A stretch of 64,000 nt of DNA, from assembly GCA_009763385.1 (NCBI GenBank), contig CM019826.1, positions 60,417,713 to 60,481,712 of the forward strand. Reading direction: 5' to 3'. The notes beneath the pieces are model-generated. The model was not told the origin of the DNA. It saw nothing but the letters and a program-made list of their open reading frames with translations, and made no database searches. This DNA comes from Coix lacryma-jobi var. lacryma-jobi (Eukaryota; Streptophyta; Magnoliopsida; Poales; Poaceae). The position numbers and the translations under genes were made by a program. Each line of letters begins with the position of its first letter. Position 1 is the first letter of the stretch. This document shows positions 1 through 10,506 of this stretch, piece by piece.

Positions 1-1075
1 ATTTTATCCCATCCCACCACCAGCCAAATATTTGTTAGTTATTAGTCAAAACGACAAAGAGCTTTGTTTGTGTTGAGCTTTGTTAGACCTCATAGATCAT
101 AGTAGAGAAGCTTATCATATCTTTTGAATCAAGATTCACGTACACCCACCAAAATTTGCCTACTTTCCACTTTGGAAGTTTGCAACCACCAAATAAATTG
201 CTTATTCTCTACACCGGAGATATGCAATACCCTGCCAAACATCCCATTGCTAGCCTTATGCTATTCCTACACTGGGAATAAGCATTTCTCCCTCTTCCCC
301 TACTCATTTCAAAAATCCTTTCCTATAGATGTCTGGGGAAATCTCGATCTAAAAGAGAGAGAGAGAAAATGAGCAAAGTAGCTCAAGAAAGGACTATGTC
401 CTGAAGAAAAAAAAAGTGAGCAAAGTAGCTCAAAAGAGGACTATGTCCTTAGAAAATGTGAGGACACATCTTTTGTCTACTCACTATGTATCCAAAAAAA
501 AAGACAGAGAATTATCATAAGCTCTAGACCCCAGATATTAACTAGGAAGGATTATGAAATACCTCTCTATACACTTCCACATAAACCACACATGCACTTC
601 TTGATCAATTTTTATGATTTGCTGCTCCTTATGATCTGAGTGTCTAGCTTAGCAATAAACATCAGGCAATTTGCTCATGGTTCTTAGCCCACCTATAACT
701 CCACATATCATTCTTTAGAAATAGGAGAGGCTACATTTTGGCCTAAGTGAGGATTTAAACACCATTGAGTGATTGGGTGAATCTTGGAGGACTTAAGCAA
801 GTTGTTATCTTTTGAAAACCTTGAAAAACCTCCAGACAGAATCCTAGTCAAACCTAAGCAAGATAAAAGTTTCCTATCTACTACTTTATTTCACTCTTGC
901 ATGTTTGAAGTGAAAAGCTATAAGCTCCACATTGCTATGATTTATGATATATGCTAAGTTATTTCTCACTATACAATATGCACTTGCAGACATCTTAAGT
1001 TGCTATCCATTTCATGCTCAATGCTTAAACCGCATTGTTGCTCGAGGACGAGCAACAGGTTAGCTTGGGGGAGCT
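1..1075 (+). mobile_element. 3' internal region of Athila-type Ty3 element A
   Basis: This is the non-coding tail between the last gene and the 3' LTR of a Ty3 retrotransposon. No protein of known family is visible. It ends in a hairpin (1037-1056) and a purine-rich tract (1061-1075), directly followed by an LTR starting TG. The layout and several phrases match 35660-36942 of element E: a tract on activated or repeated small palindromes (GAGCAAAGTAGCTC twice near 374 and 418), the hairpin, then the polypurine tract. The matching gag-pol would lie left of the window. The assignment to the same broad family as E is by eye. Confidence 0.7.
1037..1075 (+). promoter_or_regulatory. Hairpin plus polypurine tract of element A
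   Basis: Arms GTTGCTCG (1037-1044) and CGAGCAAC (1049-1056) enclose an AGGA loop. They are followed by the purine-rich TAGCTTGGGGGAGCT at 1061-1075, which ends exactly where the LTR begins. In Ty3 elements this tract primes plus-strand DNA synthesis. The hairpin recurs in element E with the outermost pair swapped. Confidence 0.75.
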
Positions 1076-2918
1076 TGTTGACGATCCTTAAACACCTATT
1101 TTACCATCAACATTTGACCCTAAAGTTCACCAAAAAGGCATGAAATGTAGTCAAATAGGTTTCAAACTAACCAAATTCCACATGTCCATAGAATTCTATT
1201 TGAATGCAGGATTTGAACCAAATTTGGACATATGGACCCACCAGAGGCCAAACCCACTCAGCAGGGCCCAAATGGGCCTAAGGGGGGTGGCGCCCGCCAC
1301 CCCTAGGTGGCGCCCGCCACCTCCAAGTGACGCCCGCCACTTGGGTTGGCCCAAGTGTCACCCCCTGCCATGTCACCGATCCGTGTGACCTCCCCAAGGC
1401 CAAATCCTGGCCCTTGGTCACTAGGTCAGTGACATCGGACGGCTCACGGAGGAGTGGCATGGATCAAGGCTGAATATCGGTTGCTAGGACATGCAACCGA
1501 CCTCCAAACCGCCTTGGACAACCACCTGGATGACGTTGAAGCAGAGGCGGTTCATCCAACGGCCAGGGAGCTGGCAGCCGCCAGTAGGGGGTGGCGCCCG
1601 CCACCTGACCAGACCCTAGGTCGGTTGGCTGCCCACTATAAGAACCCCCCTCACTCATTTGGGCTATAAATACCCCCCTGAGGCACCTCTTCATTCACAC
1701 CCAAGAGTACCATCACTTCCAAGAGAAGCAAAGCAAGAGAAGCAAGTGAGAGTTAGGTTAGAAGCTTAGAGAGCTTTGGCAAGTAGGTAGCTAGTAGAGC
1801 AAGGCATCTTCGCCCTCGCGGTAGCGCTGCTCAAGGGTTAGCTCAAGAGTAGAGGCGTGCGAGTGATCGGTTCTGGAGCTAGGAAGAGTCTTCCTTCATC
1901 TCCAGTTCAGGTTTTGCTCTTGTTACTCAAGCATTTACTATATTCTAGTTCATCATTTCAAGTATTACTTTATTCTACTTATCAGTATTGAGTGGTATAC
2001 TTGATTTTTTGCTTGAGTGCCTAGCTATCCTACAGTTCAATTCACTTAGCCATAGTAGTTAATCTCTAGTGAGCTTAGTGTTTGATCTTTGCCAATAGGT
2101 TGCTTAGTTAGTTTAGTGTTTATCTTATTAAGTCAAGTGTTTGCTTTGACATCCGCAAGGGTGTCTCTATTCAAAGCTAGGGTAGAGATAGTTAGAAAAT
2201 AATTAAGCGTGGTGCTTAGTTATAGACTTACCTTCAGATACGGCTGGACCCCCGGATAGCTGTGGTAGCAAGCAGGTGGTGACAGCCCTGTGCGCCTTGA
2301 ATTCCACCACGTAGTTGGCCCAGTTTAACAGTAAGGCTCGTTGTGCTAGCGTTCAACCTAAGTAAGTGGTAAAGGCTAGTACGCCTCGATACTTGACAAG
2401 ATAGGAATAAAACTTTACTTAACTTAGTTGCTTTATTGTCTTTTGCCTGCCTTGCTTCGAAACTATCTCGCTTCGTAGTTATTTTGCCTTGTAGTTATCT
2501 AGGATTAGTTAGTAGTTAGTTATCCTTAGTTATCATATTTCGCTTTAACTATCTACCTTTCCATCCACCTTACCTTAGCCATCCATTTCATCCTTACCTA
2601 TCCATCCATATATTCTTTCTAGCCTTTCATCTCCTCTCTTCTCCCCTTTTCCCTTTTCTTATTTCTTCAACTCTCATCCCCTCCTTGACTTGTCTCATAC
2701 ACCACCCTAGCCTTCCCTTGGGATCAAATAAATCGACACCTGATACTCCCAGGCGAAGTGCTACTATGATAGTTCTGTGCGCTTGCAGAATCTCCTCCTA
2801 GTAGATTGCATTCTCTCTAGCTAGCTCCTACTAGTGTCGAGATTGACAACCCCGCTTTGCATTACTAGATAGCTGCTTTAGCTCCACTCCTTTAGGTATA
2901 GTGACCGGTCATGCTTCA
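1076..2918 (+). repeat. LTR of Athila-type element A
   Basis: The repeat begins TGTTGACG after a polypurine tract and ends CTTCA before a primer-binding-like site. A TATA box (TATAAATA) is at 1665-1672. It shares blocks with the minus-strand solo LTR at 21480-35654, for example the stretch around 2240-2330 ('gatagctgtggtagcaag', 'ccttgaattccaccacgtag'). It carries palindromic GGTGGCGCCCGCCACC copies at 1286, 1306 and 1590 and a variant at 1327. At about 1.84 kb it is longer than its relatives here (1.3 and 1.5 kb). It has element-interior sequence on both sides. Confidence 0.75.
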
Positions 2919-3060
2919 AGCATTTCTGACGTTGTTGCCGGGGATAGACTCCATAGTCTACTCCTAGTAACAATGTTAGCAAGTGCCAACAAGCATTCCT
3001 GGGCTATTACCGGGGATAGTTGCCTAGCACTATCTTTAGTGAAGCTAAGAACTACCAACA
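2919..3060 (+). mobile_element. Primer-binding leader of element A, with degenerate duplicate
   Basis: A degenerate primer site (tgacgttgttgccgggga, 2927-2944) follows the LTR end. About 70 bases later comes a second, more decayed copy after 'gtgccaaca' (around 3005). The intact version in element E reads TGGCGCCGTTGCCGGGGA and is also duplicated. The leader stops abruptly at about 3060, where a SIRE-type LTR begins, so the rest of element A's 5' interior is missing. Confidence 0.6.
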
Positions 3061-4954
3061 CGCATGTTCTTTGGCTTGTGTTGTGCAGGTGTCGAGCACG
3101 GATACAGTGATCAAAGGCAAGGTGAAGGTCAAGTAGAGACGTGCCGTGCCGATAGACCGAGAGTGGCGAAGGGCGGTCGTGAGGCTTGGACTGAGGGACC
3201 GGTGGCCCGAGGATCAGCTGTGGTGGCTGACAGCCTGGGACAGCGATGAGTGAAGACTTGTGAGCACAATGTTGCTCGGGTCGAGGACCTGGGGACATGT
3301 GTCGGTGGACGGGGTGCACGGGCGGTGCATCCCCTCTACGGCTCGGTTTGGTGGTTGAGCCACAGAAAAACCACCGAGTGGACGGTTTCCAGGTTTGGGC
3401 CTCAAAACCTGGGCGTTGATGGTTTCCGAGTTTGGGCCACAAAACTCAGGCTGAGGATGGTTTCCAGGTTTGGGCCTCAAAACCTGGGCGCTGCGGGTTT
3501 CTGAGTTTAAGCCACAAAACTCAGGAGATGGACGGCTAGTTTCCCGGTTTGGGCCTCAAAACCGGGGGTTGCTCATGAAGGCTGGTTTCCGGGTTTGGGC
3601 CAAAAAACTGGGGGCGAAGTCCGGGAAAAGGACAAGCAGAGCGGTGGCGGCACGTGGTGGCAATCGGTGAGGTTGCGTCGAGGCAACGCTACCAGTTGTG
3701 CGGGCGTGGCCGTCGGATCACCACTATCTTCGAGTTGGTCCAGAATAACCCTAGGGTTTAGCTGGTTCGCTCTGTAATTAGTTAGTGGTAGAGCGGGAAA
3801 TAGAATTAGGATAAGTAGAGGGAGACACCCACCTCCCATCTTATCTCAGTCATTTGCTATTTTGCCTTCTAGGTTTTCTTGCTCTCCCTCTCCCCTGCTG
3901 TAGTGAACTGAGATCCACAGAGAAGACACTCATACCTCTGTGTTCGTGAGATTTTGAGGAAGTGAGACCGTAATCTCACTGTTGTAGCGTGTGGTAGCCA
4001 CACGGTTGCAATTTTGTGGTTGTGATTCGCGTTTTGTTCTTGTTCTTCGCAGGTTGCTTTTCCCCACGTTTTTCCCGTTGATCGATCTCTCTACTTGGCA
4101 CATCTTTTGCAAATCTGTTTGAACCAAGTTGTTCTAGATCGTGAGGCACCTCTTTCCACCGAAGGAATTCATCTCTAACCTCACGAGCTAGTAGATCGGT
4201 CGATTTTCGTTTCGGGTCAAGGTTTTCTCCCTTCCCCCGAATTTCTTTGATTCATCGATTTGGAGATAGGTTCGAGCCATGATCTCCTAGGAGTAGCTTA
4301 CTATCCTCCTTGTGACTCATCTCTCCAAGTTTGAACCCTAGAGGTTTCGTTTTGGGAGAGTTTTAATCAAATCGGTGGATGAACTGTGCAAAGTCGGGGT
4401 GACCGGACGCTGGGATCGTGGTGACCGGACGCTGCACCCTGAGTCCGGTCGTTGAATGTACTCACTGCGCTTTTGTTGTGACTTGACCGGACACTGAGGT
4501 GTTCACTGACCGGACGCACTCAGCACACTGTTCATCGGGTTGTGTACGTGTGACCGGACGCCTGACACCTGACCAGACCCATCCCCACTGAGAGTCCGAT
4601 CAGAAACAGTAAGGTCCCAAATTGGGTTTTGCTCGACCGGACGCGTCCGGTGGTCTCTGACCGGACGCAGGCAGAGTCCGGTCATCTCTGTTTCGCGCTG
4701 TTTCGTCCGCGGTTCGTTCATTCGTTGTCGGATTTGTTTTCCGTCTTTTGCACTGGGTTTCTAGGGTTGTGTAGTGTCCCGCTGTGCTTCTCGGAAGCAT
4801 CCACCCTACATCTAGGGTCGTGGACACATGCAAGCTCTAGGGTTTGCTTTTGGAGTTGATTCTCGGGACAGTGGTGACAAGTTTCTGAAAAGAAATTTGA
4901 AGCTCCCATTCATCCCCCCTCTGGTCGCTTTCTGGTTGCACTTCCGGTCCTTCA
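3061..4954 (+). repeat. SIRE-type (Ty1) LTR, 5'-truncated, plus orientation
   Basis: From 'cgcatgttctttggcttg' onward this matches the minus-strand LTRs of SIRE-1 (41835-43786 and 51422-53380) read in reverse, and it ends in the same CGGTCCTTCA. About the first 55 bases of the LTR are missing. It contains the hairpin array (3387-3612) and repeated GACCGGACGC motifs (4400-4690). No Met-tRNA primer site follows; protease sequence of a Tat-type element does. It is therefore a lone LTR remnant or one side of a deletion junction. Confidence 0.75.
3387..3612 (+). repeat. Hairpin array in SIRE-type LTR (plus copy)
   Basis: Six consecutive units have the form stem, GGGCC-type loop, complementary stem. 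Stems include CCAGGTTT with AAACCTGG, CCGAGTTT with AAACTCAG, and CCCGGTTT with AAACCGGG. Spacers contain GGTTTC. The element sense strand is the plus strand here. Confidence 0.7.
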
Positions 4955-5589
4955 CAGGCGAACACATCGACGTTGCTCCGTAGGAAGCTGACGAGCGTGT
5001 CTTCCTATTTGGGGTCAAGGTTGGTGCCAATGACTGCAGTCTTCTCCGAAGTTCCGTCCACCAGGGCCACCTGCTTCGTGTCCTTTGACTTCTTGTTGGA
5101 GCGCTGGTCGGAGGTCTCTGGGATCTCGAGATCGTGGGGGCGGAGCTTGGCGGCCTTGGCGATGTAGTCTTGGACACCGTCGATCTGCTGACTTGTCTCT
5201 GCGGAGTTGATGGTCTCCTGCTCGCACTCGTACGCCACCCGGAGATTTGCCCTGAGGCTAAGGATGCCTTTCTTCGTCGGGATCTTGAGCACAAGGTAGG
5301 CGTAATGTGGAACAACCATGATCTTGGAGGGCGTCGGGCGACCGAGGATGGCGTGGTAGGCGGTGTCGAAGTCGGCGACGATGAAGGTGATGTACTCCTC
5401 GCGGAAGTGGTCGGGTGTGCCGAACTGCACTAGTAGGGTTATCTGCCCGACGGGCATGGAGGGCTTCCCTGGCACGATGCCCCAGAACAGGAAGTTCGCC
5501 GGGAACAAGTCCCGCTTGGAGTAGTCGAGCTCGCGGAAGGCCGATGCGAAGATGATGTTGAGGGCACTTCCACCATCGACGAGGACCTT
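4955..5589 (-). pseudogene. Tat-type retropepsin-like protease, broken
   Basis: This frame continues gag without a shift after an in-frame TAG (5590-5592). The first residues contain KVLVDGGSALNI, the aspartic protease active-site region with DGG in place of the usual DSG/DTG. Then come ADFDTAYHAILGRP and VPHYAYLVLKIP, which are characteristic of Tat proteases. A second TAG (5005-5007) interrupts the frame after NLDPK. The reading then continues as EDTLVSFLRSNVDVFA, the usual run-in to reverse transcriptase, until 4955. The enzyme would cut the element's own Gag-Pol. It is not functional as read. Confidence 0.8.
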
Positions 5590-6741
5590 CTAGTAGCGGC
5601 AGTTGGAGATCACCGGGTCGATGACGAGGGGAAAACGCCCTGGGTACTTGTCATCCGACCACTGGTCTTCCCTAGAGAAGGTGATGGGGCGCTCCGACCA
5701 GTCGAGGTAGCGGACGTTGGCGGGGTCGTCGGTGATGGCCGCCACGGAGGCAATGTCACGTCGTACTTGGCGTCGCTTCTGCTTGGTCTCGATGACGACG
5801 TTACCACTGAATATGGAGAGTGTCCTCGCGGGTGCTCGGAAGGCAGGCTCTTGGGCGTCGGCGTCCTTGTCCTTGGCATTGTCGTTCCGCCGCTGCTTCT
5901 CGTCGTTTCCGTGTACGTTGCGGGCGATGATGTCGTACTCGCACATGGAGTGTTTGGAGTTCTTGTGGAGAGGACAAGGGCCGTTGAGGAGCTTCTCGTA
6001 CTCGTTGTCGTAGGTATGCTTCAGCCGAGTGTTGGTGTTGGCGATGTAGCGACGGTCACGCCGACAGTGATCCGTCCTCTGATGAGAAGACTCCGGGCGA
6101 TCATGGCAACGGTCCCGATCCTCGCGGCGGTCACGTTGTCCGGAGCGGTGGTCACGTCCTTCGTTGTGCCGTTCATCGCGACGTTCATCCTCACAACGGT
6201 GTTCCTGGGATCGTGATCGGCGACGTGGGCGCTCATGATGGCGATGGGCATCGTCGGCGTCAGCGTAGGAGTTGGCGGTCGTCATCAGTTCGGTGACCGT
6301 GGCCACCTTCTTTCGGATGATCATGTCGCGGAGCTCCTTGTGGTGCAGGCCGTTGGAGAAGGTGGAGATGGCTTCCGCGTCGACGATCTCTGGTATCATC
6401 AGGCGCATGTTGGAGAATCGACAAATGTAGCTCCGAAGGCTTTCGTTGTGCTCTTGGTGGATGTTTTGGAGGTCGTAGCGTGTTCCTGGATGTACGCAGG
6501 TAGCGCTGTACGTCTTGACGAAGACTTCCTTCAGCTGCTCCCAGGTGTCGATGGAGTTCTCAGCGAGCTTGTGGAGCCAATTGTTGGCTGAAGACGGCAG
6601 CATGACGGGGAGGTACTTGGCCATCACGTCGGAGCCTCCTCCGGTTGCTTGAATGGCGATCTCGTACGTGGTCAGCCACTGCTCCGGGTTGGCCTTCCCA
6701 TCGTACTTGTCCACCGTGTTGACCTTGAAGCCTTGAGGCCA
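5590..6741 (-). pseudogene. Tat-type Gag (capsid region), broken
   Basis: The open stretch runs from WPQGFKV, just inside a TAG at 6742-6744, to a TAG at 5590-5592. Residues near the start (KYDGKANPEQWLTTYEIA) and further on (WEQLKEVFVKTYS, LRSYICRFSNMRLMIPEI, FSNGLHHKELRDMI) are the capsid signature of grass Ty3 Gag. A long Arg/His/Asp-rich stretch follows, with PCPLHKNSKHSMCEY, a Cys/His remnant in the nucleocapsid position. The protein would form the element's cytoplasmic particles. No start codon of its own is visible after the upstream stop. Confidence 0.8.
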
Positions 6742-6744
6742 CTA

Positions 6745-8008
6745 GACGGCTCGAAGCTAGGAGGTGAAGGGACGTGGCCCTGTCGAAGCGTCGGGAGCCG
6801 GAGCTTGGTTGTGTGCGCGGTTGCCTTGGGAGACTTCCTGATCGCGACGCGGTGGAGATTGCCTCCTACGAGAGGGATGTGGAGTCGGCGGTGTCCAGCT
6901 GTATGATGAGCTGGAGGGAGAATGATGGCGCCCTTTCTCGTTGCACTGCACCGCGGCAGCCTTGACGTGGGCGACGACCTTCCGTAGCTCTGGGGTGACA
7001 AGAAGCTTGGACAGCTCGTTGACGATGACAGCGAGGTTGGCGCTTGGAGTCGGGTAGACAGGCTAATCGTCGACCCTGTTGAACTCGTAGATGAGGTCAC
7101 GGCTTCTGACGTTGTCTCAATCTCGACGTTCTTGGTCACGACGTTCGTCATCACAGCGCTCCTGGTCGCGTCGTTCGTCATCACATCGGCGCTGACGGTC
7201 GATGTTGCACTGCTCCCGGTTGGCGCGTTCGCCATCTGCTTCGTTGGGCGGTGGAGGACTATTGGTGGAGATGTTGAAGATGACACATCCGCGATATGGC
7301 GGGAAGTCGACGTCGGAATTAGTGGAGACGACGCTCGTAGACTACGTGGAGATGGAGCCGTTCATCGTGGTAGATCCAGACATCGAAGTTGCCGAGACGG
7401 TGTCGCCAGAGATCTCGTGGAGAACCACCATGCCGACGAGGGGAGTTGGAGTCGCCTGGTCACGTGCGATGGTTGGAGCCATCTGGTCGGAGCTGAAACA
7501 CTGGAGGTGGTCGGTGAGTTGTCGCAGCGCCTGGTGCTGGAACGTAGAAGTCACGCCGCGTAGCCCGTAGGGCATGGAGATTGCTGATGAATTGTGGCGA
7601 CGAGCCAGATGCAGATCCGATCTGGGGCGGCGGGCGGGTTGAGCGCTGAAGACTCTCGATGGTGTACCTGAAAATTGTTGGAGACGAGGGCGGCCAAAGA
7701 GTTGCATGCGAGCTACCTCAATGGCGTCGATGCACTCCGTGTTCCCTTGGTTGGCCCGGACAATGGCTTCGATCAGGTCATCGCAGGAGACGATCCTTGG
7801 CGGGCGACGTGCCAGCTTGGTGACACGATGGGTGGATGGCGGGGCGTCCAGCGCAGGAAGCTGCACAGATTCCACGGTTTCCGGAGCAGGGACGTGGTCA
7901 CCAATGGTCCAGATCATAGATTCGATCTGGAAAGTGGTGCCGGCCTCCAGAAGAACCATGGAGCGGGGGAAAGTGACCGCTTGGCAGAACATGGTGTCGT
8001 AGCACACA
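6745..8008 (-). mobile_element. Tat-type leader and N-terminal Gag region, unresolved
   Basis: This lies between the primer site and recognisable capsid sequence. Several overlapping GC-rich open frames exist on both strands, none of which I recognise. In related elements a leader and poorly conserved Gag N-terminus sit here. Runs of Arg/Asp codons (minus strand, about 7080-7280) resemble those in the Gag C-terminal part. I cannot give a reliable start codon. Confidence 0.5.
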
Positions 8009-8027
8009 CCCCCTAGTTGGCGCGCCA
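8009..8027 (-). promoter_or_regulatory. Primer-binding site of Tat-type element
   Basis: On the minus strand, two bases after the LTR end, the sequence reads TGGCGCGCCAACTAGGGGG. A TGGCGC... site right after the LTR is the expected position and form for the tRNA primer of grass Tat elements. The exact tRNA was not determined. The first ten bases are a perfect palindrome. Confidence 0.7.
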
Positions 8028-8029
8028 AT

Positions 8030-8691
8030 TGTCGACGAAATATGGTCGATAGTCTACCGAGGGGTATGCCCAAGGTAGTAGATTAGATGGCGGAGGCGTG
8101 TGAGACGTCTGCAAAGCGTAAATACAGGGACGAGAGACGGCGATTTAGACAGGTTCGGGCCAGCAAGTCGCCGTAATACCCTATGTCCTGTGTTCTAGTG
8201 GCTGGTTTGTATTGCTGGATTGGAATGTCACCTGAGTTTGGAGGGGGTTCCTGCTTGCCTTATATAGCCGGGGAGCAGGGTTACAACTTGCTGAATCCTA
8301 ACAGATTACAAACGGTTCCTTTTGGCAAGGAATCCGGGTCTATCTATCTGGATCTTCCTTGTCGAGCAAGTCATCTGGAGAGTCCTTGGTGGCTATGACA
8401 GCCTGGTCGCGGGCCACAAGGTCTTCCGGTTGGGCCGTATCTGGAGAGCAGCCCAAGTAGTGCCATGGGGGTATACGGGTGTAATATCTCCACACCGACC
8501 GGGCGCGGTGGCGGCCAGCGAGCGGCAGCCACACGGCGAACGAGCAGAGAGGGGGCAGGAAGTGTTGTTGGGGAGTGGGAGCGGCGCACGGTGAGCGGTC
8601 GGACGCGGTGTTTGCTGTCCGGGCGGCCGAACAGCGGGCAGCAGAGGCGGGCGCCAGCGTACGGGCGACGCGGGCGAGAAGGATGCTGACA
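8030..8691 (-). repeat. 5' LTR of Tat-type element
   Basis: In plus coordinates the LTR begins TGTCGACG and ends GCTGACA, giving the TG...CA ends with short inverted TGTC/GACA. A minus-strand TATA box (ctatataag) is at 8259-8267. Downstream of it on the minus strand, at about 8130-8190, is the phrase 'cccgaacctgtctaaatcg', common in grass LTR transcripts. Only one LTR copy is present, so no age can be estimated. Confidence 0.75.
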
Positions 8692-8936
8692 ACTGGGACA
8701 AATAACAATTCATTTTTAAGGCTCAAGTCCAAATTCTGCCTAGAGAAAGAATTTCACTCCGAGCCTATTTTTTCTAATGCAAGAAAAAACACTAAATGAC
8801 CTTTTTTGAAAAAGTACTTTTAAGCAAAGTTATTTCTATTGTCAAGATCTACAACTTTGGTTTAAGGCACTTGGTGAGAAAAACAAAGCATCTATTAGCT
8901 ATACAAGAGACTAGGCAAGGACTTAAACAAACATAC
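8692..8936. other. Unassigned 245-bp spacer
   Basis: AT-rich sequence between the Tat-type LTR and the LTR of element C. There is no convincing coding frame or repeat. It may be a fragment of another LTR element. Confidence 0.4.
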
Positions 8937-10480
8937 TGTTGATGCTCACTAATGGTCATAATTAACCATCAACTATTGCATGAAATGACACTAAATGAAT
9001 TACAAACCATAGTTGTAGGGTTTGAAACTAACAAGTTCCATGAGTTTTGGTGCTCTCACTTGTTTTGTAGGACATTAATATTTCACCATATAAAAGTATA
9101 TCAAGTGATGAATTGGAGTGCACCATTGCGAAGGGCTCGTCGAGACGATCGAAACGAACATATCATTTGCTATATTCGGAGTCCCGGATGAAAAGATATT
9201 AATTTCACAACGAAATCTCCAAAAGAAGGATCTAGAAGACACCACAAGACACCACGAGACGGCCCACCACGTGGGCCCACTAGGCCAGACCGACCGATCC
9301 CACTTGGAGACCGACAGGTCGGCCACGGAGCCCGTTTCGCCTCTGCCTTCTGGAACATTCTTCCACCGCCTCCTAGGATGCATCTCTACCGTCCCTGAAG
9401 TCGGTTTGATCCAACGGTGGGCGATAAACGTGATGCGGATCGATGACATGGCGATTCCTTGCCCCCTACTCCACCTCGGGCTATATAAGCAACCCCAGAC
9501 CCCCCCTCTCCAGGCATCTCCCTCTTCATTATTCATCTCCACATCAGAAACTAGGGTTCCAATGTAGAAGTAGAGGTCTCTCTAGATGAATCTCTTCTAG
9601 TTAATCTAGATTTAGATCTAGTTCGTCTAGTTCTAGTTCTAGTTGTCTAGTTCATCTAGTTGTAATTAGAGATCCAATTAGAAAGAGGAGAAGGAGAGAT
9701 TAGAGTGGAGCTAAGCTCTAATTCCATAGGAGTCTTCAGAGATTTGGTATGCTTTTGTATCTTTTCTTATAAGACTTGTGCTTTAATATATTTATCTTCT
9801 CTAATTACATTATGCTTTATTATATGATTAGTATAGTTGTTATATCTTGGCATGGGATCTTTGTTCGTATTGAGTGCTCTAGTTATCCTAGGTAATTAGA
9901 GTAGTAATCGATAGATTAGACATGGTGTTTAGTCTATAGGTTACCTGAGGTTGCGCTCAATCCCATGGAATAGTTGTGGTAGCCCCAGGGGTGACAGCTC
10001 TGTTAGGCCTTCGTAGTCCACCACGTTCGGATTGATGTTTCGTAGAGCTTTTGGCAGCCTTCTCCCAACTACCTTTTTCCCAGTCTTCTTCGAGAGTTGG
10101 AAAGGACCTGCTGCTCCAAAGTGCCAATGTTTACGACTATTATATCTTTTCATCTTTGTTTCCTTAGAACCCAAGTAATAGAGAAGTATATAGGAACCTT
10201 GATCTATCCCGTTGTCCTCCCACTATAGTTATCAATACAGTTATCATTGAATATCTTTTATGTGCTTTCATTCATATCATATATCATTCACTCCTGCTTT
10301 AGTCTATTTAGTACTCTGAGTTAGTAGATGCATGGTAGTGAATTATCAGATTCTTGACCCTTGCTTCCCTGTGGTAAAATATAAATAACGATCCTGGAAT
10401 ACTCTCGGTAAAATGCTTTGATGGTGTTCTGTGCGCTTGCGGAATCTTTCATATTCTATTTGCACTAACAAACATCAACA
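8937..10480 (+). repeat. 5' LTR of non-coding Ty3-like element C
   Basis: The LTR begins TGTTGATGCTCAC and ends CATCAACA, directly before 'agcatttt' and a primer site. TATA (ctatataagc) is at 9481-9490. The terminal block near 10420-10450 ('tctgtgcgcttgcggaat') is shared with LTRs A, E and the solo LTR, placing it in the same broad group. The 5' end forms an inverted repeat with sequence about 30 bases inside. Only one LTR is in the window. Confidence 0.75.
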
Positions 10481-10488
10481 AGCATTTT

Positions 10489-10506
10489 TGGCGTCGTTGC
10501 CGGGGA
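10489..10506 (+). promoter_or_regulatory. Primer-binding site of element C
   Basis: TGGCGTCGTTGCCGGGGA, eight bases after the LTR end. It differs at one position from the site in element E. Only one copy is present here, unlike elements A and E. Confidence 0.75.

Larger units (their letters stand above)
4955..8691 (-). mobile_element. Tat-type Ty3 element, 5' portion only
   Basis: Reading right to left on the minus strand: LTR (8691-8030), primer site (8027-8009), leader and gag (to 5590), protease (5589-5005), then the first residues leading into reverse transcriptase before a hard stop at 4954. The order LTR-PBS-gag-PR with a VDGGS protease motif fits the Tat/RIRE2 group of grass Ty3 elements. 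Reverse transcriptase, RNase H, integrase and the 3' LTR are absent. The left break coincides exactly with the end of a SIRE-type LTR, so the rest was probably lost by deletion. Confidence 0.75.

Noticed and set aside
5134..7570. Plus-strand frames of 100-150 codons over the Tat gag region
   Set aside because: They are antisense to recognisable Gag and protease and have no family resemblance.
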